Positions 9,173 through 18,353 of a stretch of 36,820 bases of DNA are shown in pieces. A program made the translations under genes and the position numbers. The stretch is from Mesostigma viride. Taxonomy: Eukaryota > Streptophyta > Mesostigmatophyceae > Mesostigmatales > Mesostigmataceae. Within the stretch, counting starts at the first letter, position 1; each line of letters opens with the position of its first letter. The stretch spans positions 1-36,820 of the forward strand of contig RPFO01001866.1 in the NCBI GenBank assembly GCA_009746045.1. Direction: 5' to 3'. The notes under the pieces are model-generated. The model was not told the origin of the DNA, made no database searches, and saw only the letters and a program-made list of their open reading frames with translations.

Positions 9173-9775
9173 CTATGGCCGCCCGTGTAAGGGGTCCATG
9201 AGCCCACGGAGCAGGGGGTACTGCCTCTCCGCCTTCTCCTCCAGCTTGGTGAGGGCATCTGCAGGGTTGTCCACACCAGGCACATGTTCAATGTGAGCTA
9301 GGTAGGACATCTCCTTGAGCAACAAGTAGTCAAGGTCCCTGCTCCTGGCCAGCTGCCTGTGCACAAATTGCACCATGCCCATGCTATCAGTCCTCACCAG
9401 TGTGTGCAGCTGCAACCTACAGGAAGCCACTTGACATAGCTGGTAGAAGAGCTCCCTCAAGTAAAGAGCAGTATGCAGCCCTTCACAGATTGCCCTGCAC
9501 TCAGCAATATCACTGCTGGGTGTAACCCTGTTCTGCAACCGACTGTACCAGGTAACAAGTGAGGTGTGATCTTGCTCCAGGGTAACTAATGCTGCTGCCC
9601 TGCCCCTGACCTCTGTGACCTTCCTATTATCCATAGAACTGTCCACATAGAGAACCATGTCAAGGGGCTTGTACAAATCCACAGGACCCAGTATGAGAGG
9701 GGGAGACATCATGACAGCCTGCACCACACTCTCAGCACCCACCTCAACCAGCTGGGAATCAGTAAGTCGACTCAA
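9173..9775 (-). CDS. Copia-1 RNase H
   Basis: 200-residue frame continuing the RT domain in another frame. Copia RNaseH signatures in order: VLYVDSSMDNR (first Asp), SSDIAECRAICEGLH (Glu), VRTDSMGMVQFVH (Asp), and the terminal EHVPGVDNPADALTK block that ends nearly every copia polyprotein. RNaseH degrades the RNA of the RNA/DNA hybrid during reverse transcription. The RT frame ends at 9772 with APDLLV and a TGA, while this frame continues with SRLTDSQ, so a one-base shift at about 9773-9780 separates two parts of one ancestral ORF. The frame has no ATG of its own near the start, so it is unlikely to be translated separately. Confidence 0.9.
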   Translation of the reverse strand: MSRLTDSQLVEVGAESVVQAVMMSPPLILGPVDLYKPLDMVLYVDSSMDNRKVTEVRGRAAALVTLEQDHTSLVTWYSRLQNRVTPSSDIAECRAICEGLHTALYLRELFYQLCQVASCRLQLHTLVRTDSMGMVQFVHRQLARSRDLDYLLLKEMSYLAHIEHVPGVDNPADALTKLEEKAERQYPLLRGLMDPLHGRP

Positions 9776-12744
9776 ACCAGCAAGTCAGGGGCACATATAC
9801 TTGCAAGCCATGCCAGCATGCCCCTGATGGTAGCACACCTAGCCTGCGTGATGGGCTCCTGCAATGCATCTACAATCTGCTGTGGGTAGTCCTTACCACC
9901 CTCCATCCTGATGAACCACGAGCCCTTGGCTTGGAACAACGTAGCCTGCATGCCACAGAAGACCATAGGCTCATTCTCCACCATGTGCTGTATCTTACCC
10001 AGCTCAAACCGCTTCTGGATCTTAGCCAAGACAGCCTCAACCCAGTCTGGTGGACCTATGAGATGCAGGTCATCACCATGCAGTGAGGCAAAGACAGGAA
10101 GGCCATTGTGGGACCCTTGGAACAAACAGGGATCCACTGGAGACACAGAAAACCCACAAGTATTCTTCAAGAATTTCTCTAGGCTCTTTCTCCAGATAAT
10201 GGGACTGGACCTGAGACCTTCCAACCCTTTCAGAATTCTCAGGTACCTGGCCTTTATCTCTGCTCTCCATACAGCAGGTACAGTCACAAAGAAAGGAGGG
10301 ATATCTCTCCAAGTCTGCCTAGCCTGATCTTGGTCACCCTTGAGAAAAGCCCTCTTGAAATCAATCAGCACAGAGCTATAGGGCACACCCTTAACCAGAA
10401 AAGACAGAAATATACACAGCAGAATCCTCCACGTGTCATGCAGCATCCCTGGAGTATAGAGCTCCTCATCTAACAACTGGCCAGTGCCATGATACTCGGT
10501 TACAACTGGTCTGACATGTGGCACCTGGACACCATCTACCTCCTTGAGCTTGAGGACAAACATCAATCTGAGCAGCTGGTGAACTTCTGGCAGCTCATCC
10601 ACAGGTTCTGCACAGTTGGAAACTATCCACTCATGCCCAGAAGCAACAAAGCCAAGAGTCCATGCCTTAGCCATCTTGGGGCTCTGCATCATCTCGACTA
10701 GCTGGCGCCAGGGAATAGGACTGTGAGCAGCTATCTGGTACCTGTTTACCCCTAACTGCCTTGGATCAAAGGTGGTTGGGATTATCAACAGGTCCTCAGC
10801 TATGGGCTCCTGACCTTGAGGACCCTCAGCTGGCTGACTCCTAACAGCCTTCACCGCCACTGCAAGACCCTGGGAATAGTGATATCTTTCAAGGGGGAGG
10901 CTGCCCCTGCCTTCTAGTGCCAACTCATCAGAGGTCAAAGTAACCCCTGGCATGCACAAGAAGTTCTGACCCAGAATGGCAGGCCCCTGATAGCCCTCTA
11001 CCACACAGAACGTGGTGGGCACCCCTAAGATAGGCACACTCACTTCCCCAAGGATCTTCATGGACACCTTTCCTGAGAAATCAGACACAGCAAGGCAACT
11101 GGGATGGGACATCTGTAAGCCTACAGCATCCTCTTCCCTGATGACAGACACCTGTGAGTTGGTATCTACCTCCATTGTAGCTGCCCAGCACGACCCCCAC
11201 CCCGTGAGCTTGGATACCTTGGGATCATGTTTGCTGCGCATGAGTGCTCGGATGACGTCCGCCATGAGAGGCCCCCGGGCCTTAGGTGGCTGCCCCGTCC
11301 CCTCTGGCCTTGTGACAGTTGCTTCAGCAGCCTCCTCCTGCTCGTCATCTTCCAGCAGGGACAGACCATCATCCACCACCAGAGGATTGTTAGCTGCTGC
11401 TGCCTGGCTCTGGCCTGGCTCCTCAACCCAGCTGGGAGGGCCTGGCCCGTCTGCAGGCCAGATTGCATGTGGCCTTCTTTCCTTGACATGAGCCCAGGAC
11501 AACCTGTACACGTGCCTTGGATCCTTTTCCAAAGCCACCAGGCAAGATCTGTTAGCTTCTTCCACACGAGTGACAACCCCATCCTGCCACTTCCCCCGCT
11601 TGCCTGGAATAGATGGTTCCTTCCACATCCTGACCTTCAGCCCCACCTGAGGCCTCAGCACATTCCAGTTCTTGTCCTTACGTCTCAGCTGGGCAAATAA
11701 CCTATCTGCCTTCCTAAGACTGGCCTGCACCACGTTCTCAGGCAACAAGCTATACTGCAGGGCCAGGGGAGAGACAGCCACACCATCAAAGTAATAGTTA
11801 ACCCTGTGGTTCAGCTGCTCTTCTATCCCCTTACACCAGGCTGCCCTCTCTAAGGCAGATGCCACAAGTGGCACTGACTCTGCTGCTAGCACCACTGTCT
11901 TCACTTCACGTATGGATCTCTCTACAGCCCCTTGCTGCCCATGACTCTCCCTGGGGACTACTACCAGCTTACAAGGCAGCTGGTCCTGATGCTTGAGCAA
12001 ACAGTCAAACTGCAAGTCTGCCTGCACACTCTTGCACACCCCAAAGCCTGGGATCAGGGCCTTCATACCCAACAACAAGTGGTGCTCCTGCATACCAGGC
12101 AGAACGTCTATCAGCCTGTATCTGCTGAACCTGTCCACCCCCACCAATATATACAAGCCCCTGATATGCTGGATATCCATCTGGATGTCGCCACGCTCCC
12201 TAGCAGGCTCCCTAGCATGGGACTGAGGTGGGTGAACAGCATTCTCCTGGCAACCACAGTTCTCAGCAGCAGCCTGGCAAGCCTCCCACAAAGGCTCCCT
12301 ACCTAGCTTCCAAGCAAACATTGCTGCCTGCCCAGAATGCCCAAACATGTGATGCAACCTATGGCCAGCCTCAGCATAGCTCAGCACTCTCTCAGTACTG
12401 ACCTGGCGAGACGTCTGAACCGTGTGTGGGGACACATGATCCACTCCTGAGGTTCCAGGGCTTCCCTGCAGGCCGTCCTGACGCCCCAAGTCAGGCCCTG
12501 CACCCTGGACCGCTCCAGGCCCTTCCAGCAAGGTCCCTTGGCCCTCCAGGCCAGCACCTGCTGGAGACCCACCACCTGCATGAGGCATAGGGAATTCAGC
12601 TGCAGCATTGTTATTGCAATCCAGTGGAAGAACAACATCTTTACACCCTTGGTGCTGCACAAGGGGCACACCCCCGTCCTTATGTACATCCAGCACACCT
12701 TCCCCAAGGGGTGATTGACTATTTACAGGGGATGATGTAGCTAG
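9772..12744 (-). CDS. pol: Copia-1 Pol: integrase - protease - reverse transcriptase
   Basis: About 990 codons in the same frame as the gag zinc knuckle, separated from it only by a TGA. Residues are counted from the GTG at 12696. Integrase: His/Cys zinc region (HHMFGHSG ... ENCGCQ, about 116-152), core strand MDIQHIRGLYILVGVDRFSR, a second acidic position near QADLQFD, and the catalytic Glu in GAVERSIREV (E259), followed by a C-terminal barrel-like region (GKRGKWQDGVV ... YRLSWAHVKERR). Then a retropepsin-like region: MEVDTNSQVSVI (D511, DTN instead of DTG/DSG) and AILGQNFL as the psi-loop. Then copia RT: VLIDFKRAFLKGD, LEGLRSSPIIW, and LHGDDLHLIG (D875/D876, HGDD in place of YVDD). No protease is seen between gag and integrase, so the order is Gag-IN-PR-RT-RNaseH. 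About 100 low-complexity Gly/Pro/Ala residues precede integrase. Confidence 0.88.
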   Translation of the reverse strand, partial: LATSSPVNSQSPLGEGVLDVHKDGGVPLVQHQGCKDVVLPLDCNNNAAAEFPMPHAGGGSPAGAGLEGQGTLLEGPGAVQGAGPDLGRQDGLQGSPGTSGVDHVSPHTVQTSRQVSTERVLSYAEAGHRLHHMFGHSGQAAMFAWKLGREPLWEACQAAAENCGCQENAVHPPQSHAREPARERGDIQMDIQHIRGLYILVGVDRFSRYRLIDVLPGMQEHHLLLGMKALIPGFGVCKSVQADLQFDCLLKHQDQLPCKLVVVPRESHGQQGAVERSIREVKTVVLAAESVPLVASALERAAWCKGIEEQLNHRVNYYFDGVAVSPLALQYSLLPENVVQASLRKADRLFAQLRRKDKNWNVLRPQVGLKVRMWKEPSIPGKRGKWQDGVVTRVEEANRSCLVALEKDPRHVYRLSWAHVKERRPHAIWPADGPGPPSWVEEPGQSQAAAANNPLVVDDGLSLLEDDEQEEAAEATVTRPEGTGQPPKARGPLMADVIRALMRSKHDPKVSKLTGWGSCWAATMEVDTNSQVSVIREEDAVGLQMSHPSCLAVSDFSGKVSMKILGEVSVPILGVPTTFCVVEGYQGPAILGQNFLCMPGVTLTSDELALEGRGSLPLERYHYSQGLAVAVKAVRSQPAEGPQGQEPIAEDLLIIPTTFDPRQLGVNRYQIAAHSPIPWRQLVEMMQSPKMAKAWTLGFVASGHEWIVSNCAEPVDELPEVHQLLRLMFVLKLKEVDGVQVPHVRPVVTEYHGTGQLLDEELYTPGMLHDTWRILLCIFLSFLVKGVPYSSVLIDFKRAFLKGDQDQARQTWRDIPPFFVTVPAVWRAEIKARYLRILKGLEGLRSSPIIWRKSLEKFLKNTCGFSVSPVDPCLFQGSHNGLPVFASLHGDDLHLIGPPDWVEAVLAKIQKRFELGKIQHMVENEPMVFCGMQATLFQAKGSWFIRMEGGKDYPQQIVDALQEPITQARCATIRGMLAWLASICAPDLLV

Positions 12745-12747
12745 TCA
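12741..12747 (-). promoter_or_regulatory. Gag-pol stop codon in a readthrough-type context (TGACTAG)
   Basis: On the minus strand the gag frame ends CAG CAG TGA and the next codons are CTA GCT, with no other stop before integrase. UGA followed by CUA(G) is an established strong eukaryotic readthrough context, known from alphaviruses and several cellular genes. Gag and Pol are in the same frame on both sides, as expected for a suppressed stop. Whether readthrough occurs is inference. Confidence 0.5.
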
Positions 12748-14093
12748 CTGCTGCCCAGACTGGCCTCCTGCCCCAGCAGGCTTGGCCTTCCTGTCAGGAC
12801 ACTCACGACGCCAGTGACCTTCCTTGCCACACACAAAGCATGCTCCACCCTTCTTCCCAGACCCAGCCCCACCCTTGCCAGGCTTCCCCTGGCCTCCCTG
12901 AGGCTGCCCACCCTGCTTGCCCTGGTTGCCTTGAGCTTGGCCCTTGCCTTGCCCTTGGCCACCCTTACCCTGCTGACCACCAGCTTGCTGGCCCCAACCC
13001 CTCCTTGGGACCTGCACCCTTGCCACCCTGAGCCCCCTGCCTCTGGCGCCTGAAGCGCTTACGCTTGTTGGGCCTTGCCCCATCACGGGCTGGGTACCCG
13101 GGGACATCACCTTGGCCCTGCACAGCGGAGGTGGCATTGCTGCCATGGGACTGGATAGCCTTGCAGGCAGGATCTGGCTTCCTTATGCTGAGGATTACAA
13201 GCTCCAGAGCACGCAAGGAGCCATCAGTCTGGTTAAGAAACATGCGGGCACCGTTCCTCCCATCCACACTCAAACCCATACGGTCCAGGAAATAGTCTGC
13301 CAAGGCCCTATCTGTGACCAGGAAGCCATACTTGGCCCCCTTGTCCCTGATACGGTTGAGCCTAGCCCATTCCTCTGCCACAGGGCCCACTATCTCAAAG
13401 GTGTCATACTGATGCTTGTAGTAGTTGGTGAGGTTGAGAACCTTGTCAGAGAACTCCTCCCTCAACCCATCCAGGAACTGTGCCCAGGTTAGCTTATCCT
13501 TGACAGCAGTCCTAGCCTTCTCCCTGACACGCTCTGACGAGTCCCTGTTGCACGTGGACGAGTGAAACACTTGCACTAGGTTGACAGTGGGGTCCACGGA
13601 GAACACAACAAGCTCCATGTCCTCTAGCCACTTGTCCAAAGCTTCCTGTGCTAGTGGTGGGTTAAGAGGCTTTTGTCCATTCATAACAGTGACAGCACTC
13701 ATGTGAGGTCTCGACCCTGGCAGCGCCTTCACTGGCTCCACCACAGCGGGTGTCACAACAACAGCACCACTTGGTCCAGCAGGCACAGGGGAGAGCACAT
13801 CCACATGAGGCCTCTTACCATTGCCGTCAGCGAGGGGTCCCTCTTACGCTTCTCCACGGCAGGTTGCCCATTCGCCACCGTTATTGCATCAGATGCCCCC
13901 AGCGCCCGCGCCTTGCGCGCCTCCTCCACCGAGTCTTCGTGTCGCCTCTTGCTCCCTGGTCGCTTTCCCCCATCGCCGTCGCTGGCTGGGATCGCCTCTC
14001 CCACCAGCGCCTCCTTGCCCTTCCCAGGCTCCTGGCTCTCCAGCCGGTGCCCCCCTCGCCCTTGTCGCCGTCGCCCGGTTTGCCACGAGGCAT
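12748..14093 (-). pseudogene. gag: Copia-1 gag (capsid-like region and zinc knuckle), frame-broken
   Basis: A likely start is the ATG at 14093 (MPRGKPGDGDKGEGG). The reading then passes through at least three frames. A basic/acidic linker (KRRHEDSVEEARKARAL, about 13970-13835) is followed by the long frame at 13804-12965. That frame carries the capsid-like helical part (LDKWLEDMELVVF, WAQFLDGLREEF, NYYKHQYDTFE, ADYFLDRMGL). The last frame (to 12748) is Gly/Gln/Lys-rich and ends with one zinc knuckle, CFVCGKEGHWRREC. Switches occur near 14050, near 13825-13835 at CCCC, and near 13000 at GGGG/TTGGGG. Gag would form the particle and bind RNA through the knuckle. The breaks are single-base and partly homopolymer-associated, so sequencing error is possible. 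Confidence 0.75.
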
Positions 14094-14190
14094 TATATAC
14101 AAGTGGGGACACAACAATAAAGGCGAAGGAAAAAGGAAGAACTGACTCAAGCACTGGCGTCGCTGGGGGATGCCGTGGGCACCGTCCCAG

Positions 14191-15330
14191 CTACTGACTC
14201 AGCACCTGCTTGGTTCGCTGCCTCCAGCTCTCGCTCTTGAGCAGTGGCTGCGATGGGCGTCTCTGGCCGCTCCTCGTCGCTGCCAGCGGCGTCCTCCCCG
14301 TCGGCGTAGGGTCCAAACACTCTGCTAACGGGTCGCCCGTCTGCAGATTTCTCCACTGGGATCCGGGGCTCGCTCCCACTCGGCGATCCCACTCAAGGTT
14401 CTTCACCCACCGCGTTCCACCACCCCGCTTGTCGTTGCAGGCCCCACGACCACCGTAGTCGTGTTCGGGCTCTTGCGGGACGTGCAGCTCAGCACGACGT
14501 CGTGCAGCGTACCCTTCTGTACCGTCGCCTTGATCTATCTGCTGAGATGAACGTTCGATGATCCCCTCTGGCTGATCAACGAATTGGTAATGGAAGTCTT
14601 CTGGCGTTACCTCCCGACCCGTGATGACCTCGACCACTGGATCGTGTGCGTCTGGTTCCGCCGCCCGCGGTGTGTCGAGTGTTGACCAAATCCCAAATGG
14701 TCGTGTGGTTATCACCCACCGGTCTGCGTTGCCCCGTGACTCCTGCAAAAGAATGTTCACGAGGTGTTCGCACGTTTGTGAAACCACCTCCGCCGACGAC
14801 CAGGGGTTGTCGACTTCGCGCGCCTGCGCTTGCCTGATCACGTCCGGGACTTCAACTCCCGCGCCCAGCACAGACGTTGCCACCTGATGGTTGAACAGTC
14901 GCGCTGCTCCCAGTCCAATGGCCACGATCTGGCCCAGTGCCTCCCGCGCCAAATCCAGCTGCGACACGGTCACGTGCCCGCCCTGGTGAGCCACCTCCAG
15001 ACCGTAAATGGTCGAGGACAGCTCGTCCCGTATTGACACAAACTTTTCGACGGCCTCTCGCGACAATTCGCCGGGAGCTGTCGAAGCCTCAATCTGCATC
15101 ACAATGGGGTCGCTCGCCGCCGGCCCTGCTGCAGTTCCGCAAACTGCTACCCAACCTTTCTTCGCCAGCCCCCTTGCCAGGTACGCCGCCTGGACGAAGG
15201 TTGATGCGGTGCTCGGATGAGCGTAGGGATGAAAAGGTCGTGATCGCTCCGGGGCTCCTACCCGAAGCTGCGGCTGCGAGCTCTGGCTTTGCGAAGGCTC
15301 AATGGCCTGTTCCCTCGGCACGTTGGACAT
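14191..15330 (-). CDS. Copia-1 ORF1, extra protein upstream of gag, function unknown
   Basis: 379 residues from the ATG at 15330 (MSNVPREQAIEPSQS), starting only about 26 bases after the 5' LTR. No family recognised. An N-terminal Ser/Gln/Pro-rich stretch (about 1-40) is followed by a probably helical Ala-rich core (about 45-190, for example VEKFVSIRDELSSTIYGLEV and AREALGQIVAIGLGAARLF), then an acidic, charged tail. The frame ends SWRQRTKQVLSQ, but another frame at 14392-14150 (PRIPVEKSADGRPVSRVFG ... ETPIAATAQERELEAA) looks more protein-like. The natural C-terminus may therefore be reached by a one-base shift near 14375. The same strand and the position between LTR and gag indicate it belongs to the element. 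It could be an additional Gag-like or RNA-binding protein, but nothing proves it. Confidence 0.6.
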   Translation of the reverse strand: MSNVPREQAIEPSQSQSSQPQLRVGAPERSRPFHPYAHPSTASTFVQAAYLARGLAKKGWVAVCGTAAGPAASDPIVMQIEASTAPGELSREAVEKFVSIRDELSSTIYGLEVAHQGGHVTVSQLDLAREALGQIVAIGLGAARLFNHQVATSVLGAGVEVPDVIRQAQAREVDNPWSSAEVVSQTCEHLVNILLQESRGNADRWVITTRPFGIWSTLDTPRAAEPDAHDPVVEVITGREVTPEDFHYQFVDQPEGIIERSSQQIDQGDGTEGYAARRRAELHVPQEPEHDYGGRGACNDKRGGGTRWVKNLEWDRRVGASPGSQWRNLQTGDPLAECLDPTPTGRTPLAATRSGQRRPSQPLLKSESWRQRTKQVLSQ

Positions 15331-15355
15331 GAAGAAGTAAGGAGACAATAATACG

Positions 15356-16005
15356 AGTTAGAAAGAGCTCCCAACGTATGTGAGCTCTTGGTCTTTCACA
15401 GCGCGTCTTAGCCAATGTTGCAAGGCAGCAACCTTAAATCTGTTCACCAGGCCACGACCACAATGGGCACTTCCACGACCAAGGTGGCACCCACGGTTCG
15501 TGCTTTCCGAGATATAGCTGGTCATCCCCCATGACCAAGCTATATCCTTTGCGTTGTTCCTCGTTCCCATCGGCGTGACGAGGCACGTGCAGGCGTGCAA
15601 GCAAATCCTCAACGTCCACTGGCATCAGTGCAGAGCCAGGACGAACTGGATTTGCCTAGACTCTGCAACCTAGGAAGTATAGGACCTGTCACAAGCCTGC
15701 AAGGCCTAGCTAGTATCCTTGCAGACCTGTGCCAGCTCCAGTATTCCACCAGTCACAGGCTGCTGCTCCTCTGATCTACGTGGACCACAGTCACGTGATA
15801 ATCAGGCTAAGCCTGTGCAGGCACGGCCTGCCACGTGTCCTGTCCAACATACCAGAGGACTGCACCCTAGTCGGCCACGGATGGCTAGGACTTCGGGACT
15901 TGATATCTTTCTCGTCCCTTGTCTGTTTCAGGCGGTCAGCACGGCGTTGGAAAGGTCTTTCCAAACTGCATCCACTTAGCATATTGGTTGCCCAAAATGC
16001 TAACT
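15356..16005 (-). repeat. Copia-1 5' LTR
   Basis: 650 bp, AGTTAG...CTAACT. It is 6 bp longer than the other LTR, explained exactly by a 2-bp and a 4-bp indel. On the minus strand the bases directly downstream (CGTATTATTGTCTCC) do not start with TGG, so no ordinary tRNA 3'-end primer site is visible. Confidence 0.95.
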
Positions 16006-16010
16006 GCTAC
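16006..16010. repeat. Target-site duplication GCTAC (right) of Copia-1
   Basis: Matches 6644-6648. Sequence to the right is the continuation of the pre-insertion locus. Confidence 0.85.
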
Positions 16011-16713
16011 CGATATGAATGCATCCTTCACGGTCAAAAAGACCCCCAAAACTGAGAATTTACTGCCGCAATCACGAATTCTATTTTATTCCGCGCGACC
16101 AAAAAATGCAGATTACCCCCCATGCCGATGGCAGTAAAAGAAAGCAGCGATATTGTAAACCAGCCACTTCCCGCCGCAACCCAACATCATTAAATCATCG
16201 TCTTCAACATCCAAGCATTTTTTTTGCATTTCTCTAGCCCTACATTGCTAGTTATGCCTAAACGCAGTCGCCATGGCCACTTCCGCAAGTGGTGCGCGCA
16301 CGGAGCACCCACTTTTCACGGTACGGCCGGTGCCGCGAATTTTTTCGCGCAGAAAATATTCGGCGCGCCACATCCCCTTAAGCGGATTGTAACCTATAAC
16401 TCTCGCAGACGTGATAATTCCGGTTGCTTTCAATGCCCAACTTCGTGGTTTTGATTAGGTTTATGTCCGGGGGATAACGGAAGTTTGCTGGGCGGTACTT
16501 TCTTTTCACGTTGCGTCACTGAAAAGGTAAACGGCCTTGCGTTATCAAAACAGCAGCAAGTAGAAGTCGCTGTGCTTAATTGCGATGTGCTAGTTTGATT
16601 CAACACATATACTGCCTTGTTGCTGAGAAGTTTTTCAAGGCTTGCTGGTATGTTGCCCATATGTTTCTAATGCTTCAACTCATGTCCAAGTGATCAAGAC
16701 TGGCTTAGAAACT
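16011..16713. other. Pre-insertion flank, nothing recognised
   Basis: Short open frames only, with moderately AT-rich sequence and a GC-rich island around 16300-16380. No gene, repeat or RNA that I can support. Confidence 0.35.
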
Positions 16714-17326
16714 TGAGCTTGTCATGTTTACATTGTGCTTGTGTTGCAACTTGTGCCTCTTTGCAGTATATGTTTCCTATATAACGTAAGGGTTCAACAT
16801 CATGGTTTAGCACCGTGGTGGCAGCCGAGCCTCTACTAACGATCATGGACCTAACCTTGGCAAGTATTTGCATCATATTTCACTCTTTGGACTGAGCTAG
16901 CTTTACACCTGCTGTTTGGCCTGCACCATGGTCCCTGGCTGCCAGTTACATTTTGTGCCCCCCCCCTGGCAGGCTGCAGGGTCTAGGACTGCGAGGGCGT
17001 ACCATAGACATGTTGTGGGCACCCTGGGTGCATTTTCAGGACCAGCCATGACCTGGCCATGCCTTCTTTCTCGGCATATTGTTGACTTGAGTGCTATTTG
17101 GTCACTCGAGTAGCGACCCCCCTGCATTCATAAATCGTAAACAATTATACAATGAGCATATTTCATGGATGTTAAGCATTGCAACTCTTGAACATATCAT
17201 AAATGAACATGGTTCCATGCCGTACCCATGGATGTATTGACATGTGTTAGTTATTACAAATGGTATCCATGCTAGAAAATGTCCTCATTTGAGGACATTT
17301 TCTTGGTGATTAGACATCAGAGCTCA
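16714..17326 (-). repeat. Probable chromovirus 3' LTR
   Basis: The right end AGCTCA directly abuts the polypurine tract. On the plus strand a matching TGAGCT occurs at 16714, giving a 613-bp LTR with 6-bp inverted ends, and again at 16893, giving 434 bp. The left boundary is therefore ambiguous. The partner LTR is outside the window. The predicted target duplication is AAACT if the 16714 edge is right. Confidence 0.45.
17274..17303. repeat. Palindrome around ATGTCCTC-ATTT-GAGGACAT, copy 2
   Basis: Perfect 13-bp arms (AGAAAATGTCCTC / GAGGACATTTTCT) with a 4-base ATTT loop, close to the start of the proposed chromovirus LTR. The central 20 bases equal 2897-2916. Confidence 0.85.
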
Positions 17327-17341
17327 CCTCCCCCTCCTCCC
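17327..17341 (-). promoter_or_regulatory. Chromovirus polypurine tract
   Basis: The minus strand reads GGGAGGAGGGGGAGG, followed directly by TGAGCTCTG. It lies downstream of the chromodomain, as expected. Confidence 0.7.
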
Positions 17342-17881
17342 TGTTAAGTGCAGCCAACGCCTTGGCCAAAGTCTCACAGTGGTCACAGGGCCCCGTGCAC
17401 TTCCTATGATCCACTTAGGCCACCACATTCTTGACAGGTACCACGTGACGAGGAATCTGAATGATGGGTGTGCTGCTGGAGCTCAGTGAGAGCTATGCTG
17501 GAACCACTCCCCACCTGAGGCTGAGACAAGGACAACCCCTGGAGAATCTCATGCAACTTGTCCTGCTTGGAGATCACAGCATGCAAGAGCTTGTTAATGG
17601 TATCCATCTGTTGACCCTCCTAAGGTCACGCCTGACGATAGTGTCAAACAAGGACTCCACATAGCTCATGGGGTTGGAGGCATCTGGATGCATACCCGTG
17701 ACCCCTTCCTCCGTGGTGGGTCCCAAAGCCAGGTTGGTGTACAGAGGCTCCTCCTCCATCTGGAACCACAACAGCATGCACAAAGAGGCCATTCATTAGT
17801 CCTGAGATATAGGAAGGGGAGCAGTGGTCCTCACCAGCTCAGTGTTAACCAAGAAGAAAGGGTGAGGCCACATTGCTGGCA
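17342..17881 (-). other. Chromovirus C-terminal tail and 3' untranslated region
   Basis: Below the chromodomain the minus strand shows two short protein-like frames: EEEPLYTNLALGPTTEEG ... SYVESLFDTIVRRDLRRVNR (about 17790-17574), and INKLLHAVISKQDKLHEIL ending in CQECGG (17607-17404). They may be a broken C-terminal extension of Pol. They match no family that I recognise. Confidence 0.4.
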
Positions 17882-18353
17882 ATACTCCTGGACCACCTCA
17901 TGGCAATAAGTCAAGTCAGACAACCACAACCACGTGGCAGTGGACTCTAACTCTCCTTTCCAATGCACCTTGAACTAAAGCTGCTTGGTCCTACCCTTGC
18001 CCTTGACTCTGTGAGCCAACAACTGCTCCACTTCATATATCTTCTCCCCCTCAGGATCCAACTCAAATGGTAAGGGAGCAGAGAGGCGTCCCTGCAAGGT
18101 GTTACGTTTGTACAACTTCAATGAGCTGGGCCAGGTGAAACACATTGGTTTTAAGCCTCCAGTGGGAAGGCACCTGGACTTGAACCACTGTCCCATAGTG
18201 GAAGGTGTCCAGCACAGGGAAGGGTCCCAACCACAAGGGTTGAAGTTTCCTGCATTGCTCCTTTTCAGGTAGCACACGGTTAGCCTCAAGAAGCACCATG
18301 CAAGTCACCAGGGGCCACAAAAGTGTGAGTAGCCAGCATCTGTTGCCAAGCAT
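17882..18353 (-). pseudogene. Chromovirus GPY/F module and chromodomain
   Basis: The first part (18353-18102) carries the integrase C-terminal GPY/F-like block (LQPLWLGPFPVLD ... TVVQVQVPSHW ... NVFHLAQL). In a second frame a chromodomain starts at 18037: YEVEQLLAHRVKGKGRTKQL, then an in-frame TAG at 17977-17975, then FKVHWKGELESTATWLWLSD and LTYCHEVVQEY. The HWKG and TW positions, the ED-like helix start and the final helix fit the chromodomain fold (Y/F-x-V-x-W-K-G). In active chromoviruses this domain directs integration to heterochromatin. Here the TAG and an upstream frameshift would truncate it, so it is a relic. Confidence 0.8.

Larger units (their letters stand above)
6649..16005 (-). 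mobile_element. Copia-1: Ty1/copia-type LTR retrotransposon, 9357 bp
   Basis: Complete element read on the minus strand: 5' LTR (15356-16005), ORF1 (15330-14191), gag (14093-12748), TGA, pol with integrase, protease and RT (12744-9772), RNaseH (9775-9173), LINE-derived fragment (8363-7523), polypurine tract, and 3' LTR (7292-6649). The flanking GCTAC duplication shows a single intact insertion. The LTRs differ by two small indels (2 and 4 nt) and a few substitutions, so the insertion is recent. Even so, frame breaks occur in ORF1, in gag and between RT and RNaseH, so this copy is probably non-coding for full-length proteins unless some are assembly errors. The RT is of copia type and integrase precedes RT, as in Pseudoviridae. 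The protease position after integrase is abnormal. Confidence 0.9.

Noticed and set aside
10489-12306. Plus-strand ORFs (70-159 aa) across 10489-12306
   Set aside because: They are shadows of the minus-strand Copia-1 pol, which has strong domain evidence.
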